NCBI GenBank assembly: GCA_963695505.1
Contig: CAVOGX010000003.1
Span: 116,005 to 180,004 of the forward strand
DNA length: 64,000 nt
Reading direction: 5' to 3'
Origin: JACSRF01 sp963695505
GTDB taxonomy: Bacteria; Chloroflexota; Anaerolineae; Promineifilales; Promineifilaceae
Shown here: positions 55,699-64,000 of the stretch, in pieces
How the letters are laid out: each line of letters starts with the position of its first letter
Numbering within the stretch: position 1 is the first letter of the stretch
The notes under the pieces: generated by a model
Told to the model about the DNA's origin: nothing
The model's input: the letters and a program-made list of their open reading frames with translations, nothing else
The model's database searches: none
Made by a program: the position numbers and the translations under genes

Positions 55699-56547
55699 CT
55701 AGGCGCCTTGGGGTCCGGTTGGCTGAACCCGGTTCATGAGCAGTCCCAGGACAACGGCCGTTACACAGGTCGGCACAAAGCCCAGAAGCAAAAAATCGAA
55801 TTGATGCAAAGGGTTTCCTGTTATCAAGGCCAACAAACCCCAGCCCACAATATTAGCCCCAATCCACCACTCAGCCCGGAGCAAGCGCCGCCTCAGCAGC
55901 AGCCATTGCCCCACACCAATAGAAAATCCCAGCAGGGTAAATATTAGATCCATCCCCCACGATTCGTATCCCCAGGAAACAGGCAAGCTGAGTACCAGGA
56001 GCAAACCCAGCAGCCAGCCTCCGGCAGTAGCCAACACCCACCAGCCCATGCGCGGCAAGTAACGGCGCAGCAAACTGTATTGCAGCAATCCCATCAACAG
56101 GCTCAAAATTGGTACAAAAGTGTAACCAAACAAATAATCTTCGGTAATGTGGCGCACCCCATCCACATAAATAAAGTCACCGATGGCAAGGGTGATGATT
56201 CTGAGAATGATAAGGTTGATGATAAAGGCAACGGGAACACATAATGCCGTCAAAATGATCCAGGCCAGATAAAAGGACCATTCTGGTTTTTTTATTGGGG
56301 TCATGGGGAGTTCCTTTTTTGTCAGTGCATGCCAGTGTTCTCGCGCCAGGTTAAGTGGCAGATCGCGGAGTTCGCGCAGGATAAACATCATTATCGTCCA
56401 TTTGTCCCGTTCAGCCGCATCCGTCATTGTTTGGGTGAAAACGGCCGTCATCTCCTCTTCAAATTCAGTCCGGAAATTGGCTGGATACCAGCAGAGCAGC
56501 CAGGCGTAAAAGTGAATGAGAAGAGAAACGGCCGTTGTCTGCACCAT
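55699..56547 (-). CDS. Membrane protein with shared prefix domain (282 residues)
   Basis: It starts MVQTTAVSLLIHFYAWLLCW and continues YPANFRTEFEEEMTAVFTQT, the prefix motif shared with both neighbours. Six or so membrane segments follow. AAGGAAGG stands directly before the ATG. It is eight bases downstream of the previous gene. Function unknown; such prefixes are known at the N-terminus of ABC-type permeases in PadR operons, but no ATPase is present here. Confidence 0.82.
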   Translation of the reverse strand: MVQTTAVSLLIHFYAWLLCWYPANFRTEFEEEMTAVFTQTMTDAAERDKWTIMMFILRELRDLPLNLAREHWHALTKKELPMTPIKKPEWSFYLAWIILTALCVPVAFIINLIILRIITLAIGDFIYVDGVRHITEDYLFGYTFVPILSLLMGLLQYSLLRRYLPRMGWWVLATAGGWLLGLLLVLSLPVSWGYESWGMDLIFTLLGFSIGVGQWLLLRRRLLRAEWWIGANIVGWGLLALITGNPLHQFDFLLLGFVPTCVTAVVLGLLMNRVQPTGPQGA

Positions 56548-56555
56548 ACCTTCCT

Positions 56556-57629
56556 TTAAGCAAAATGATTGCTCTGGACAGCCCGGTGAATCAGGCCCAG
56601 TACGCCGGGCATGAACATCGCCCCAAACCAGATAATGATGATAAATAGCCAGGCCACGGCTGAATCCGGCGAGACGAAGAAATTGTTACCATCCAGCGCT
56701 TCAACTGCGGCTGATACCGAAGGGTATAAGATGATCGCCAGTTGCAACGCCACAACCCGCCGCCACGGCCGTCGGTCCCACATGTAAAAGAAAGCGCCGC
56801 CAGTGATTACCAATGTGAGAAAAAACATGTTCAGGGGTAGAAAGAGGGTGTTGTCGTACCAGCTCTTATTGTCGTAGGAGACGCCCAGGATCAACCAGGT
56901 GAGAGCGCCGTAAAGGGCAAAGGAGAGCCGCGTCCAATCTTGCCACATGCCCACGAGCAACTGGCGCAACGGCCGTAACGACCGGGTTAGCAACAACATG
57001 ATAACTATCAATGCCAGCAGCGGCAGCCAACCTCGCCAGCCCCACTGCTCCCGGCCAAATGTGTAGTCGAACAGACGAAATCCTGGGGTAGAGGTGTCAG
57101 CCAGGAAAACGGTACTCATTATTACCACGCCCAGGTAAGCATAACTCCAGCGGGGAAACCGCCGCGCCCAGCCGATGCCCAGGCCAAGGAGCATGAGACC
57201 AAGAACATTGAGACTCAAATACCCGTGAATACCATAAACACCATACCCCAACCAAGCTAACGGCGCATGATAGTTCACACCTTTTAGCACATACACGAGG
57301 CCAAACAAAACAAAGGGCAAAATCCCGGCCAGAATCGCTAAAGGTTTATCACGTTCTGATGGGTCCGTGTCAGGCGTGTGATTAACAGGGTGTGTGGGGT
57401 TCATAACAGCTTCCTCCCGGCGCCAACTGTGCCATTGTTCCAGCATGAGCGCGGCCAACAGGCTGGTAAATTCGCGCCCACACCAAGTGAGCATGGCTGC
57501 TCGGCCTCGCTGCCGGGCATCGGCGAGGGCCAGGGTGAAAACGGCCGTCATCTCCTCGCCAAATTCATCATGAAAATCAGGCGGATACAGTCGCAGCAGC
57601 AGCGTGAAAATTCGCCCTGCCCATTTCAT
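56556..57629 (-). CDS. Membrane protein with shared prefix domain (357 residues)
   Basis: It begins MKWAGRIFTLLLRLYPPDFH and then DEFGEEMTAVFTLALADARQ, the same prefix as the next two genes. Eight or nine membrane segments occupy the rest. Its ATG overlaps the stop of the PadR gene by four bases (ATGA at 57626-57629), so translation is coupled. Function unknown. Confidence 0.83.
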   Translation of the reverse strand: MKWAGRIFTLLLRLYPPDFHDEFGEEMTAVFTLALADARQRGRAAMLTWCGREFTSLLAALMLEQWHSWRREEAVMNPTHPVNHTPDTDPSERDKPLAILAGILPFVLFGLVYVLKGVNYHAPLAWLGYGVYGIHGYLSLNVLGLMLLGLGIGWARRFPRWSYAYLGVVIMSTVFLADTSTPGFRLFDYTFGREQWGWRGWLPLLALIVIMLLLTRSLRPLRQLLVGMWQDWTRLSFALYGALTWLILGVSYDNKSWYDNTLFLPLNMFFLTLVITGGAFFYMWDRRPWRRVVALQLAIILYPSVSAAVEALDGNNFFVSPDSAVAWLFIIIIWFGAMFMPGVLGLIHRAVQSNHFA

Positions 57630-57970
57630 GCCCGCACTCCGGCGGTGGATTGTTTGGCGGTAGTTACGAGAGACTCCATCCGGGCCACTTCCGCTTGCAG
57701 GATGCGCCGCCCCAGGTCGGTGAGGGTGTAGGCTTTGCGGATGCGGCCGTTTTCCTGACCCCCGTCTTCCTCAACCCGCTTAATCAAGCCTTGTTCCAAT
57801 AGCCGCTTGATGGCCCCATACAGTGTGGAGGTACTCATTTGCACCCGGCCTTCGCTGAGAACGGCCGTTTCCTTCATGATGGCATAGCCATGCCGTGGTC
57901 CCGGTGCTAAGGACAGCAGAATAAAAAAAACGGGTTCGGTCAAAGGTAAGAATTCTTGTATCGTTGTCAT
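57626..57970 (-). CDS. PadR family transcriptional regulator
   Basis: A 114-residue winged-helix protein from the ATG at 57970. FILLSLAPGPRHGYAIMKE, MSTSTLYGAIKRLLEQGLI and KAYTLTDLGRRIL are the PadR signature, and the short C-terminal helix suits the PadR-s2 class. It is the first gene of an operon with three membrane proteins and probably controls it from a palindrome just upstream. PadR proteins are usually repressors released by small lipophilic molecules or cell-envelope stress. Confidence 0.92.
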   Translation of the reverse strand: MTTIQEFLPLTEPVFFILLSLAPGPRHGYAIMKETAVLSEGRVQMSTSTLYGAIKRLLEQGLIKRVEEDGGQENGRIRKAYTLTDLGRRILQAEVARMESLVTTAKQSTAGVRA

Positions 57971-57994
57971 ATTTTTCTCGCAATAGGTCGCATG

Positions 57995-58006
57995 ACGATA
58001 TATCGT
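57995..58006. promoter_or_regulatory. Candidate PadR operator
   Basis: ACGATATATCGT is a perfect 12-bp palindrome, 24 bases before the padR start codon and 8 bases downstream of the -10 element. Such a position suits autorepression by the PadR protein. Confidence 0.6.
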
Positions 58007-58014
58007 TACGCAGC

Positions 58015-58044
58015 ATATTAGCACAGCTGGAATCACGATGTCAA
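58015..58044 (-). promoter_or_regulatory. Promoter of the PadR operon
   Basis: TTGACA (58039-58044) and TAATAT (58015-58020) are 18 bases apart on the minus strand, with TG just before the -10, an extended -10 type promoter. Confidence 0.6.
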
Positions 58045-58048
58045 ACAT

Positions 58049-59045
58049 TTTTTCTGAAGAGACTGCCTTTTTTCGCTCCTATGTGGGTGTGATTACCGGT
58101 TCTTGCATAAATAACTAAACTAGAGTCTGATGGACCGCATGGGAAAGGAAAAACCAAACCATGGCATATTCCCTCGGCGCGGTATATTTCAAAAATCTCT
58201 CGAGTATGAACAGCTCAAATTTACCGGAAAAGCGAATAATATTGTTATTGCCTTCTTGACCGAAACGTACTGGAATATACCTTTTGGGGGGCGTTCTCCA
58301 AAAATACCCACCATGAACTTGACGGCACTGTTGCGCGCTCGCGGGCGCACGGCGTGGGCCACATCTTCTACCAGGATCAAAAGCCGTACAGGTAAATGAA
58401 AGTGGAGATTATGTCAACCAAAGTAGAAGAAAAATTCAACTAAAGTGGTAGAAAAATTCAACTAAAGTTCAATGCCGGATGTTCCAGCGTTCTCTACAAT
58501 CGCGTTTGTCATGAAAACGTCCGGAACCACTTTTTCCGCCATCTCCATAATTCTTACCCTGCTGCCCCGGCTTTGTGGGTGGGGGGGAGTAGAAAAAAGG
58601 GCCCTTTCGGGCACCAAAAAAATACCCTTTCGTACACTGTCGGCATTTTTAGCGTGGCCTACAATTGCCCTCGCGCAGACTGCCCGGCTTGTTTTTTCGA
58701 TGCAGCATTTTCGATCTACCGCCAGCCGCCCGAAAGATGGGCGCGCGCCGGGTCGTCGGTTTTTACCCTGGTGGCCTGGCCCTGCCGCGATAGGTGCGAC
58801 ATTTCTTCTGCTGGTAGTGGCGGGAGAGCACGGTCCACAAGGATAGCTGCCAACGATGGTTGCCAACCAACGTGGACTGCCAGCAGCCTGTCTACCCCTT
58901 GCAATTTCCTCTGCAGGCAGAGTCTGGCGCCAAAAGGAGAGACATGTCGGCAACACCGTACGCGCCAGCCAGACAGGGCGATAGGCGTGCACCGGCGTTA
59001 CCCATTTCTGTGGTTGGGTGAGGGTGCAAGAAGGATAGGCCGCAT
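58049..59045. other. About 1 kb without a convincing gene
   Basis: Overlapping open frames on both strands do not resemble proteins I know. On the plus strand one frame (from about 58267) reads NVLEYTFWGAFSKNTHH and HGVGHIFYQDQKPYR to a stop near 58398, which looks like the tail of a lost gene. A 22-base tandem repeat sits at 58420-58468. The rest is GC-rich with no recognisable site. Confidence 0.4.
58420..58468 (+). repeat. Two-copy 22-bp tandem repeat
   Basis: AAAGTAGAAGAAAAATTCAA and AAAGTGGTAGAAAAATTCAA, each completed by CT, follow each other with period 22, and a third copy starts (AAAGTTC). Confidence 0.7.
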
Positions 59046-60434
59046 ATGGAAGGGACAAACATCGACCTGCAGCTACTACGAGAAATTGTAGGCCCGCTTG
59101 CTGGCCGTACCATCTTTGTACAAGGAGACAGACTGACAAATGAACCAGCAAAAACCTTCAGCCGCTTTGCTGGCGGCCCAAGCAGAACTGCTGCGGCTGC
59201 GCCAGGCGGCCAGGAGCAGCGCGCGGCGGCCGGCCTGGCGACGGGGCGTCACGCTGCCCATGGCGCCCAATCCTCGCCACCCGCCCGTGAAGCAGACCGC
59301 AGCCAGAGCCTGCGCAATGGCCAGACCCTGCTGCGGCAATACCGGGTGCGGGACGGCGTAGAAGAAAACGGCCGTTCCCGCCCACCGGATGCGGATGGAA
59401 CACACCTGCCAGACGGTAGACGAGAAACGGCCGTTTCCCCGGCCCCCGCCGCCCGCCCTTCTGGGGACCAGACGGCCGTGCTGCACCCCCCACCCGCTTC
59501 GGCCCCCCGGTCTGCCGGAACCGCCATACGCCATTACCCTGACATCGGCCTGGCGGCGCTGGCGCAAAGCGCGGCCAGCGCCTACCGGGTCTGGCTGTTG
59601 GCGCGCCTGCTGGATGCGGCCGGACGGGGATGGCTGTCCCGGACCGAGATGCGGCAGCGGCTGTGCGCCAAAGCTTCCGCCCAGTACCTTTGCGGCTGGC
59701 GGCGGCTGCGGCAGATTCTGGCTGAGGGAGAAGGGCTTTTCTGGCAGCACGATGGGCAGCAGCGGCTGTGGCTGCGCGGCGTGGCGCGGGTAGCCGCCCG
59801 GCTGGCGGTAGGCCGCCTGCGCGGCTGGCCGGTGGCCCTGCCCCTGACGGCCCTGACGGAGGGCATGGGGCGCTTCAAGGCGCATCTGTATGCCGCCTTC
59901 CACAGCGGCCGAAAGAAGCCGGCGCCGCTCTCGCGTACCGTCCAGCAGGGGCTGACCGGCGTGGCGGCCCGCACCCAGCGCCACTACTGTCAGGTGGTGG
60001 GCGTGCCGCGGCAGCGCAACATCGCCATCGGAGAGCCTTACAGCACCCCAGCGGCGCAGGAGCAGGCGTGGCAGCGCGGTGGGGGGCTGCTGCGATTTGT
60101 AGACAAAGATGGGCGGGTAGGACGGCCCGGTGGGGAGTACGTGGCCTGGCAGCTGCCAAGCAGCCACGGCGCCCTACACCGGCGCTGTCCTGGCGGGCGA
60201 CGGCGCAAGATATAGCGCCGCCTGGCAGACCTTGTGCACAATGGGGCGCGGGGGAACGGTCAGGCAGGGAACCGACTGTATCATGCCCACGGCGCGGCGG
60301 CGAGCCGGGCTGTGGGGCAAGGCGCTGCGGCCGCCTACTGGCCTGCGCGACGGCGTTCCGGAAACTGCCAGCTGTGGCACGTTTTTTTTGTGACCGGGGC
60401 CGGAAAAAAGCTGCCGCCATTCAATGGGGTCTAA
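59046..60434 (+). pseudogene. Conserved mobile-element protein with in-frame TAG
   Basis: The frame from about 59046 to 60215 continues after a TAG (60213-60215) to 60434 in the same frame: RRRKI, stop, then RRLADLVHNGARGNGQAGNR. Residues from about 160 on look like a real protein (GWRRLRQILAEGEGLFWQHD, RFKAHLYAAFHSGR, YVAWQLPSSHGALH), probably a helix-turn-helix factor, while the first 150 are low-complexity and the start is uncertain (59046, or 59140 in another frame with AAGGAG). I do not recognise the family with certainty. The stop may be a true mutation or an error. Confidence 0.55.
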
Positions 60435-60826
60435 GGGGAAAGGGCGCGAACTGCCTGGGGCTTCCCGGAGGGCGCGCTCCCGTAAAGCAGGGAGAAGGCA
60501 TCCGCCAAGGGAACGGCCGTGGCGGAGACGCCCTGGGAGAGCGCGCAGAAAGAGGCCAGGGCGTCTGGCAGAGGCCGGGCAGCACATGCAGCGCACCCTG
60601 CTGCCCCAGGCGCAGGCAGGTAACGACCTGGCGGCCTTCTTCGCCCGGCTGCCCCGGCACGGCCGGTGATGCCGGCGCTGCGGGCGGAAAGGGTGTGGTT
60701 GATGAGGCAGAACTGCTGGCCATGCTGGACGGCCTGCTGTTTTGCGGAAAACACGAAGAGATAGCTGCGCCAGCAAAAGGAGAGTGTCCTTTTCTGACGC
60801 AGAAAACAGACAAAAAAAGGAATTGA
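60424..60826 (+). pseudogene. Small protein of the relaxation module, first copy, frameshifted
   Basis: A small basic protein: RRKRPGRLAEAGQHMQRTLL then NDLAAFFARLPRHGR, after which one base must be dropped near 60662 to reach VVDEAELLAMLDGLLF, with the stop at 60824-60826. The second copy at 62040-62289 has the same plan (RKGPGRPPLEVAVQRIQLTL, DDLIAFFARHP, MDEAELAAMLDHLIF). Its stop overlaps the start of the following gene by one base, so the two are coupled. A small DNA-binding or copy-control role is a guess. Confidence 0.55.
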
Positions 60827-61792
60827 TGATGACATACAAACAGATTATTCGGATGCGAGACGATTCCAAGAAGCAGATGGGCGGGTATCGTCACCCGCGC
60901 ACCCAGCCGCGCAAGCCCTTGAAGGTCAGCGTACGCGAATGGGCCAACCACCTGCTGCAGGGGCGGTTGACGACCCGCGACATAGAAATCGTGCGGGGGC
61001 TGATTGGCGTGGGCATGCTCACCCGGCACCAAATCCAGCGCATCTTTTTCAACGACCATCTAAAGCTGGCGGGCAACCGCCTGACCAAGCTGTACCACTA
61101 CCATTTTTTGGACCGCAGCACCTACTGGCTGGCGGAGATGGGTGCAGAAGGGTTTGAGCCTTGCTACATCTACACGGCTGGGTACGGTGGGGTTGGAGGT
61201 GTTTGCCATGCGCATGGGCATCCGGCGCCAGGATGTACCCTTTGCGCCAGGGCGCTACACGCTGGGCCGGGAAGACCATTTCTTGCTGCACGACTTGCAG
61301 ATAAGCGAGATGTTCACCCGAGCGCAATTGGGCGCCCGCGAACGAGGGATGGAGCTGCTGTGGTTCAATGAGGCTGCCGCCATTTTGCGGGCCGGAGAGG
61401 AGGAGATCGTGCGGCCGGACGGAATGGGGGTGGTAATGGGCCAGGAGCGGGAGATCCCTTTCTTTGTGGAGATGGATCGCGGAAACACGGAATGGGCGCA
61501 TAAGGTGGCGGCCTACGAACGTGCCCGGCGGCAGAGCAGCTGGCAGCAGGCGCTGCAGGTAGATGGCTGGCAGCCAGCGGACTTCCCGCCGGTGTTGTGC
61601 GTGACGCCGGCGGCCCTGGCTAAAAAGGCGCTGACGACCATCGGCCAGCAGCGGGGGCAGGTGCGATTCTATCTCAAGACGTGGGAAGCCTTTCTGGCCA
61701 GCGACATCGGCGCGGGCTGGTACGACATCCGGCAGGAGAAGGTAGAAACGCTGCTGCCGCTGGCCGGCGGGGAGGAAAACGGCGCTTTATGA
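60826..61792 (+). pseudogene. Replication-relaxation family protein, first copy, frameshifted
   Basis: It starts MMTYKQIIRMRDD from the ATG at 60826 (AAAGGAA upstream). The N-terminal winged helix is GLIGVGMLTRHQIQRIFF; later DLQISEMF and IPFFVEMDRGNTEW match the replication-relaxation (Replic_Relax) family. Near 61184 one G must be dropped to join YIYTAGY to VGLEVFAMRMG. Comparison with the intact paralogue (62384-63307, YVYTASRVGIEAYAL) fixes the join. Confidence 0.75.
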
Positions 61793-62039
61793 AGGGGTAT
61801 GGATTACTGTTGGGAATAACGGGGCAGCATAAGGTGGGGGAACGAAGTACGGGGCGTTCAGCGGGTGTTCCTATGGGATTCCCGGCGGAAGCCGCCAATC
61901 ATAGAAACGGGAGGGTGTTCAGGGAAAAGGGCATGCGCCAGGGAAACGACCGTGCGGTCGGCGTGGCTGAGAGAGTGAAAGGATACGGCCGTATGCGGGC
62001 CAGCGGGCTCGGGAACGGCCGTTGTGGAGGAACAGCGTG

Positions 62040-62289
62040 ATGGCACAGAGAAAAGGGCCAGGCCGCCCGCCGCTGGAAGTGGCCGTGCAGCGCATTCAGC
62101 TTACCCTGCCGCTGCGGGAGGGGGAAGACGACGACCTCATCGCCTTCTTCGCCCGTCACCCGCCGCGGCAGCGGGCACGAGCGGTAGTGGCGGCCCTGCG
62201 GCAGGGCAGGGTGGGAGCGGTAGGGGGCACTAATCCCCGACATGGATGAGGCGGAACTGGCGGCGATGCTGGACCACCTCATCTTTTAG
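62040..62289 (+). pseudogene. Small protein of the relaxation module, second copy, frameshifted
   Basis: From the ATG at 62040 (GGAGG upstream) it reads MAQRKGPGRPPLEVAVQRIQ, then DDDLIAFFARHPPRQRARAV. One G of the run near 62225 must be dropped to reach IPDMDEAELAAMLDHLIF and TAG at 62287-62289. Without that the protein ends at 62249. A paralogue at 60424 needs the same type of repair at the same region. Confidence 0.55.
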
Positions 62290-62383
62290 CGCCCTTTTTA
62301 GGAGCATTGTGGGCATGAAAAAAAGTGAGCGGGATTTTATCCATGAAATATAAGGGGCATAAAGCCTTAAAGGAAGGAAAACG

Positions 62384-63307
62384 ATGGCCAAACCAATTGT
62401 GAAATTGCCGCAGGCAAAAAACAAACAGCTGCGCCGGCATCATGCCAGCACCCGGCTGCGGGAGCCGCTGAAGATAAGCGCCCGGCAGCAGGCGCAGATG
62501 CTGATAGAGCAAAATCGGTTAAGTGACCGGGACATCAATCTGATTCGCGCCTTCATCGCGGTGGGGATGCTGACGCGGCACCAGATACAGCGGCTCTTTT
62601 TCGCCGGTAGTGAAAAACGGGCGGCTAACCGGCTGGCGAAACTTTACCATTACCATTTTGTGGAAAGGGACATGTCCTGGATGGAAGGGATGCAGACCAT
62701 GGGGCTGGCGCCTTGCTACGTGTATACTGCGAGCCGGGTGGGGATTGAAGCCTACGCGCTCTATACCGGCACACCTTACCCACAGGTGCCCTTCAGCCCC
62801 GAGCAGTACCAGATTATGCGGCAAAATCACAAGATGCTGCACGATTTGCAGATAAGCGAGATGTTTGCGCGCTTGCAGGTTGAGATGGCGGAAATGGGGT
62901 ATGAGATGACCTGGTACAACGAGCGGGCGGCCATCCTGCGCCAGGGGGAAGAAGAGCTGGTACGGCCGGATGGGGTGGCAATATTGGAAAAAGCAGACCG
63001 CAATGTGGAGCAAGGGTATTTCATCGAGATGGATCGGGGGAATACGAATTGGGAGAAGAAAGTCAGCTACTATGAACGCGCCTACCAGCGCAGCCCGTGG
63101 CAGCCGCTGCTGCAGGTGGAGCGCTATCCGGCGGTGTTGTGCGTGGTGCCGGCATTACTGCTGGGAGAGGTGGTCAGCGTGGTGCGGCAGAAACGGCCGT
63201 TGACGCGCTTCTGGCTGAAAACGTGGGCAGGGTTTCAGGCGGGGAGCCTGTTGACGGGCTGGGTGGACCCCTTGCGCGAGGGTGAGATGCACTTGTTGGG
63301 AGGATAG
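62384..63307 (+). CDS. Replication-relaxation family protein, intact copy
   Basis: A 307-residue protein with GGAAGG before the ATG. The N-terminal winged helix is AFIAVGMLTRHQIQRLFF; MLHDLQISEMFARLQ, LVRPDGVAILEK and YFIEMDRGNTNWEKKV are the conserved family regions, and RYPAVLCVVPALLLG begins the last part. Family members are found on plasmids and integrated elements, where they are thought to act at the origin. It is one of three copies or remnants in the last 3.2 kb. Confidence 0.85.
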   Translation: MAKPIVKLPQAKNKQLRRHHASTRLREPLKISARQQAQMLIEQNRLSDRDINLIRAFIAVGMLTRHQIQRLFFAGSEKRAANRLAKLYHYHFVERDMSWMEGMQTMGLAPCYVYTASRVGIEAYALYTGTPYPQVPFSPEQYQIMRQNHKMLHDLQISEMFARLQVEMAEMGYEMTWYNERAAILRQGEEELVRPDGVAILEKADRNVEQGYFIEMDRGNTNWEKKVSYYERAYQRSPWQPLLQVERYPAVLCVVPALLLGEVVSVVRQKRPLTRFWLKTWAGFQAGSLLTGWVDPLREGEMHLLGG

Positions 63308-63316
63308 GCCGGCAGA

Positions 63317-63397
63317 CTTAGGGGCGGGGCGGGGGCAATGCTTAGGGGTAATGTTTGGGCGTAATGCTGCGGGGCGGCCCCTAAGCGCTCCCTAAGC
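63317..63397. repeat. Cluster of CTTAGGG-type repeats in both orientations
   Basis: CTTAGGGGC (63317-63325) and GCTTAGGG (63340-63347) face CCCTAAGC at 63379-63386 and 63390-63397; GTAATG is also repeated (63348, 63361). The outer pair is a 9-bp perfect inverted repeat. It lies just after the intact relaxation gene and could be an origin, resolution or transcript-end structure. Confidence 0.5.
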
Positions 63398-63790
63398 TAA
63401 CCCTGACGGCCATACCAGAGAGAAAACCACGCCTAAACCCCGCGAGGGTATCTAGGAAAAATGGGGTATTGGTGAAAAAACTGCTACGCAAGCGGGAAAC
63501 AAAGCAGAAAGTTTGGGGGGCGAGAAGGGTTAGAGGGGCCGCGCGGTGCGGTAGTGCATTCACTGAGACCAGAGGGTGAGGCTGTTTGGGCCGCCTTTAA
63601 GGGTACCTGCCAGAATCGTGTGGAATTGCGCAATAAGATGAATTCACTCTGGAACAGCGTCCCCAAACCAATTGCATGCGTGCTTTTCCCAGCGCTTCTT
63701 ACATTTTGAGATTGCCGTTCCAGATGTCAAAACGACTATTGCACTTTTCTGCATGTATATTGAAAGCACCCTTAAGCGGCCTAAATCTAA
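63398..63790. other. About 390 bases without a recognisable gene
   Basis: Short open frames exist on both strands, but none has a convincing start or family motif. AT content rises after 63600, unlike the GC-rich DNA on either side, so a small insertion of other origin is possible. Confidence 0.4.
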
Positions 63791-64000
63791 TTGAGTAGGC
63801 GGCGAGGTTTGTGGCAAGGACAGTTTCACGGGTCGGCGCGGTACCCGGCCGTGCGGGCAGTGGTGCCAGAGAACATGTACAGAACCGTATGTGAGGTGGC
63901 GCAGCGGAAACGGCCGTTAACGACCTACTACGTGCAGCCGTGGGAGACGTTTATTCGCGCCGCGGGGTGTGGGGGGGCCGGCCAACGACAACTAGAATTA
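63791..64000 (+). pseudogene. C-terminal remnant of a third replication-relaxation protein
   Basis: The frame reads SARYPAVRAVVPENMYRTVC and then EVAQRKRPLTTYYVQPWETF, matching RYPAVLCVVPALLLG and KRPLTRFWLKTWAGF of the intact copy. It opens only after a TAA at 63788-63790 and has no N-terminal part, so it is a fragment. It reaches the window edge. Confidence 0.65.

Larger units (their letters stand above)
1522..63918. repeat. Highly iterated palindrome ACGGCCGT (AACGGCCGTT), about 70 copies
   Basis: By eye the octamer ACGGCCGT occurs about 70 times and the full decamer AACGGCCGTT about 35 times; base composition predicts about one octamer. The first and last decamers lie at 1522-1531 and 63909-63918, and two octamers touch at about 54702-54717. 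Copies occur within genes in all three frames, giving TAV, NGR and RPF/RPL in the proteins, and also between genes. None lies in the IS5-like or IS1182-like element, and few or none in 15.2-18.0 and 24.7-29.4 kb. The pattern resembles HIP1 of cyanobacteria, a different sequence. Confidence 0.9.

Noticed and set aside
58462..59151. Long frames on both strands in the gene-poor stretch
   Set aside because: Composition is that of GC-rich non-coding DNA, with no ribosome sites or motifs.
59076..60167. 363-codon minus-strand frame opposite the mobile-element gene
   Set aside because: GC-rich antisense shadow; the plus-strand frame shows a protein-like pattern and the minus does not.

Overview
The window looks like chromosomal DNA of a member of the Chloroflexota (Anaerolineae-like). 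This is an inference from gene content: a secreted-protein remnant ending in a YLPMIIR-type tail, plant-type LRR lipoproteins, a PadR operon of membrane proteins sharing a cytoplasmic prefix, and replication-relaxation proteins. No rRNA, tRNA, CRISPR array or recognised riboswitch was seen. A palindrome, ACGGCCGT (usually AACGGCCGTT), occurs about 70 times by eye against roughly one expected. It lies in genes and spacers alike but is absent from both insertion sequences.

Region 1 (about 1-32.3 kb, all minus strand) is a surface-polysaccharide locus. It has seven glycosyltransferases of GT2/GT4 type plus one membrane glycosyltransferase, a Wzm/Wzt ABC exporter, an O-antigen ligase/polymerase-like protein with a TPR-like tail, three sulfotransferases, a hexapeptide acyltransferase, an asparagine-synthetase-like enzyme without its Cys2, a B12-type radical SAM enzyme and two frameshifted membrane-anchored BNR/Asp-box proteins. 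At its downstream end are a stand-alone adenylation enzyme, a carrier protein and an acyl-CoA-dehydrogenase-like flavoprotein, next to two tandem membrane acyltransferases. The adenylation pocket reads DLFYLALVC, which I associate with L-proline. The trio may make a pyrrole-2-carboxyl group for glycan decoration.

Region 2 (32.3-45.1 kb) is mixed. It holds a CDP-glucose 4,6-dehydratase, an S9 peptidase, and a minus-strand operon of a candidate selenoprotein (in-frame TGA with a SECIS-like hairpin), an alpha/beta-hydrolase fold protein without its nucleophile, and a PEP-utilising-type phosphotransferase. These are followed by an SDR, an ion-channel gene split by an IS5-like element, a dienelactone hydrolase and an LRR lipoprotein.

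Region 3 (45.1-58.1 kb) has an IS1182-type element, a very large multi-domain ATPase (glycosidase-like barrel, HEAT/TPR-like repeats, an effector-associated-like domain, a McrB/MoxR-like AAA+ module) broken by four frameshifts, an FG-GAP/VCBS protein, and a PadR-controlled operon of three membrane proteins.

Region 4 (58.1-64 kb) is GC-rich and mobile in character. It holds a gene with an in-frame TAG, two tandem modules of a small protein plus a replication-relaxation protein, an array of CTTAGGG repeats and a third relaxation-protein remnant.

All eleven frameshifts I reconstructed outside the IS elements are mended by removing one base. This points either to insertion-type sequence errors or to clustered decay of accessory genes, and should be settled before these loci are called pseudogenes.
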